Shown here: in pieces, positions 5,318 through 5,637 of the stretch
How the letters are laid out: each line of letters starts with the position of its first letter
Position numbering within the stretch: the first letter of the stretch is position 1
From: Streptosporangiaceae bacterium
Lineage (GTDB): Bacteria; Actinomycetota; Actinomycetes; Streptosporangiales; Streptosporangiaceae
DNA length: 5,637 bases
NCBI GenBank assembly: GCA_030045175.1
Contig: JASIBM010000078.1
Coordinates: forward strand, 1-5,637
Reading direction: 5' to 3'
Made by a program: the position numbers and the translations under genes
Notes under the pieces: model-generated
The model's database searches: none
What the model was told of the DNA's origin: nothing
Seen by the model: only the letters and a program-made list of their open reading frames with translations

Positions 5318-5345
5318 CCACCGCGGTGGCCCGGGGACTATCCCC
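5318..5345 (-). repeat. Further stem-loops upstream of rpsH (GGGGA/TCCCC and a 12-bp palindrome)
   Basis: Two more symmetric elements complete the cluster. At 5333-5345 the transcript reads GGGGA-CTA-TCCCC on the plus strand (GGGGA-TAG-TCCCC on the minus strand), a 5-bp stem with a 3-nt loop. At 5318-5329 there is a perfect 12-bp palindrome CCACCGCGGTGG. The second can alternatively pair as GTGG-AAA-CCAC at 5311-5321, giving two mutually exclusive folds just upstream of the rpsH ribosome binding site. GC-rich intergenic DNA yields short inverted repeats by chance, so each alone is weak; the density of four in 116 nt is the notable part. Confidence 0.4.
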
Positions 5346-5352
5346 AGGAACC

Positions 5353-5369
5353 CCGCAGCGGACCTGCGG
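5353..5369 (-). repeat. Stem-loop 2 in the rpsN-rpsH spacer
   Basis: A perfect 6-bp inverted repeat with a 5-nt loop: CCGCAG-GTCCG-CTGCGG on the transcript. It lies 9 nt downstream of stem-loop 1. No U-tract follows. Confidence 0.55.
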
Positions 5370-5378
5370 CGTGGTCAG

Positions 5379-5397
5379 TGGGCGCTTTCGGCGCCCA
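5379..5397 (-). repeat. Stem-loop 1 in the rpsN-rpsH spacer
   Basis: A perfect 7-bp inverted repeat with a 5-nt loop. On the transcript it reads TGGGCGC-CGAAA-GCGCCCA, starting 8 nt after the rpsN stop codon. It is the strongest hairpin in the window. No run of U follows (the next bases are CTGACC), so it is not a canonical intrinsic terminator. It could slow RNA polymerase, protect or process the mRNA, or bind a protein; the sequence does not decide between these. Confidence 0.65.
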
Positions 5398-5405
5398 GTT
5401 CCGGT

Positions 5406-5591
5406 TTACCAGCTTGACTTGGTGATGCCAGGCAGCTCACCGCGGTGCGCCATGGTGCGGAAGCAGATCCGGCACAGGCCGAACTTCTGGTACACGGCCC
5501 TCGGCCGCCCGCATCGTGAGCACCTGGTGTAAGCGCGCACCTTGAACTTTGGCTTGCGCGCCGCCTTGGCGATCATGCTCTTCTTTGCCAC
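5406..5591 (-). CDS. rpsN: 30S ribosomal protein S14, zinc-binding type (uS14, type Z)
   Basis: A 61-residue protein, the standard length of the short, zinc-binding S14 class; the zinc-free paralogue is about 100 residues. Four cysteines in two CxxC pairs (C24/C27 and C40/C43) form the expected zinc ribbon, with the conserved GRPRAVYQKFGLCRICFR block between and after them and the ending ITKSSW. S14 sits in the head of the 30S subunit near S3 and S10 and helps late assembly. The start is GTG, supported by AAGGAG 9 nt upstream; MAKKSMIAKA is a normal beginning. It follows rplE after only 3 nt and is separated from rpsH by an unusually long, hairpin-rich 116-nt spacer. Actinobacteria often also carry a zinc-free S14 used in zinc starvation; the presence of this type says nothing about whether that paralogue exists here. 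Confidence 0.97.
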   Translation of the reverse strand: MAKKSMIAKAARKPKFKVRAYTRCSRCGRPRAVYQKFGLCRICFRTMAHRGELPGITKSSW

Positions 5592-5594
5592 TAC

Positions 5595-5637
5595 TCAGTT
5601 CTCCTTGAATGGGAAGCCAAGCCGGCGCAGCAGGGAA
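5595..5637 (-). CDS. rplE: 50S ribosomal protein L5 (uL5), C-terminal end only
   Basis: Only the last 13 codons and a TGA stop are inside the window; the rest lies beyond the right edge. Read on the minus strand they give SLLRRLGFPFKEN, which matches the usual actinobacterial L5 ending (…LGFPFKEN). L5 binds 5S rRNA and the central protuberance of the large subunit. Its position immediately upstream of rpsN is the normal spc operon order. The final Lys-Glu codons (AAG GAG) also form the Shine-Dalgarno sequence of rpsN, so the two genes are tightly packed and probably translationally coupled. The call rests on the short tail plus context. Confidence 0.9.
   Translation of the reverse strand, partial: SLLRRLGFPFKEN
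5601..5606 (-). promoter_or_regulatory. Shine-Dalgarno site of rpsN, inside rplE
   Basis: The minus strand reads AAGGAG here, followed by 9 nt and then the GTG at 5591-5589. The site lies within the last codons of rplE. It supports the GTG as the true rpsN start rather than the internal ATG five codons later. Confidence 0.75.

Noticed and set aside
5379..5397. Intrinsic terminator between rpsN and rpsH
   Set aside because: The stem is strong but no U-tract follows on the transcript, and the essential downstream operon genes need readthrough.
1..5637. A new defence, mobile or biosynthetic system
   Set aside because: Every protein-coding stretch is accounted for by conserved spc-operon genes. 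I found no transposase, integrase, long direct repeats, CRISPR-like spacing or tRNA in the window.

Overview
The window is a stretch of the conserved ribosomal-protein 'spc' operon plus its secretory tail. It lies entirely on the minus strand, so transcription runs from high to low coordinates. The transcribed order is rplE (last 13 codons only), rpsN, rpsH, rplF, rplR, rpsE, rpmD, rplO, secY, adk, map (first 70 codons only). Gene order, roughly two-thirds G+C by eye, GTG starts, a 61-residue zinc-type S14 and the wording of L15, S5, S8 and SecY all point to a high-GC actinobacterium (Actinomycetota), probably a filamentous lineage. I cannot place it to genus.

Layout by region. 5637-3060: seven genes and the rplE end, packed with 2-43 nt gaps, except a 116-nt hairpin-rich spacer between rpsN and rpsH. 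3073-2531: rplO, which overlaps rpmD by 14 nt and carries an extra N-terminal segment of about 33 residues. 2530-2305: a 226-nt spacer before secY, the most information-rich non-coding part. It holds an inverted repeat, a candidate promoter, two abutting hairpins and a 12-codon leader ORF with a good ribosome binding site whose stop codon overlaps the secY start. 2304-335: secY and adk, joined by a 1-nt TAGTG stop/start overlap. 334-213: a 122-nt spacer with a weak promoter candidate. 212-1: the start of map.

How the genes work together. The ribosomal genes supply 30S proteins (uS14, uS8, uS5) and 50S proteins (uL5, uL6, uL18, uL30, uL15). SecY is the core of the SecYEG channel that receives secretory and membrane proteins from the ribosome. 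Adenylate kinase balances AMP, ADP and ATP. Methionine aminopeptidase trims the start methionine from new proteins. The cluster is thus dedicated to growth-linked protein synthesis and export.

I see no mobile element, CRISPR array, tRNA/rRNA, toxin-antitoxin or defence-type gene, and no wholly new system. The items worth a second look are the secY leader region, the rpsN-rpsH hairpin cluster, the L15 extension, and a sharply AT-rich codon pocket inside secY. Long open frames opposite or out of phase with these genes are shadows caused by high G+C.
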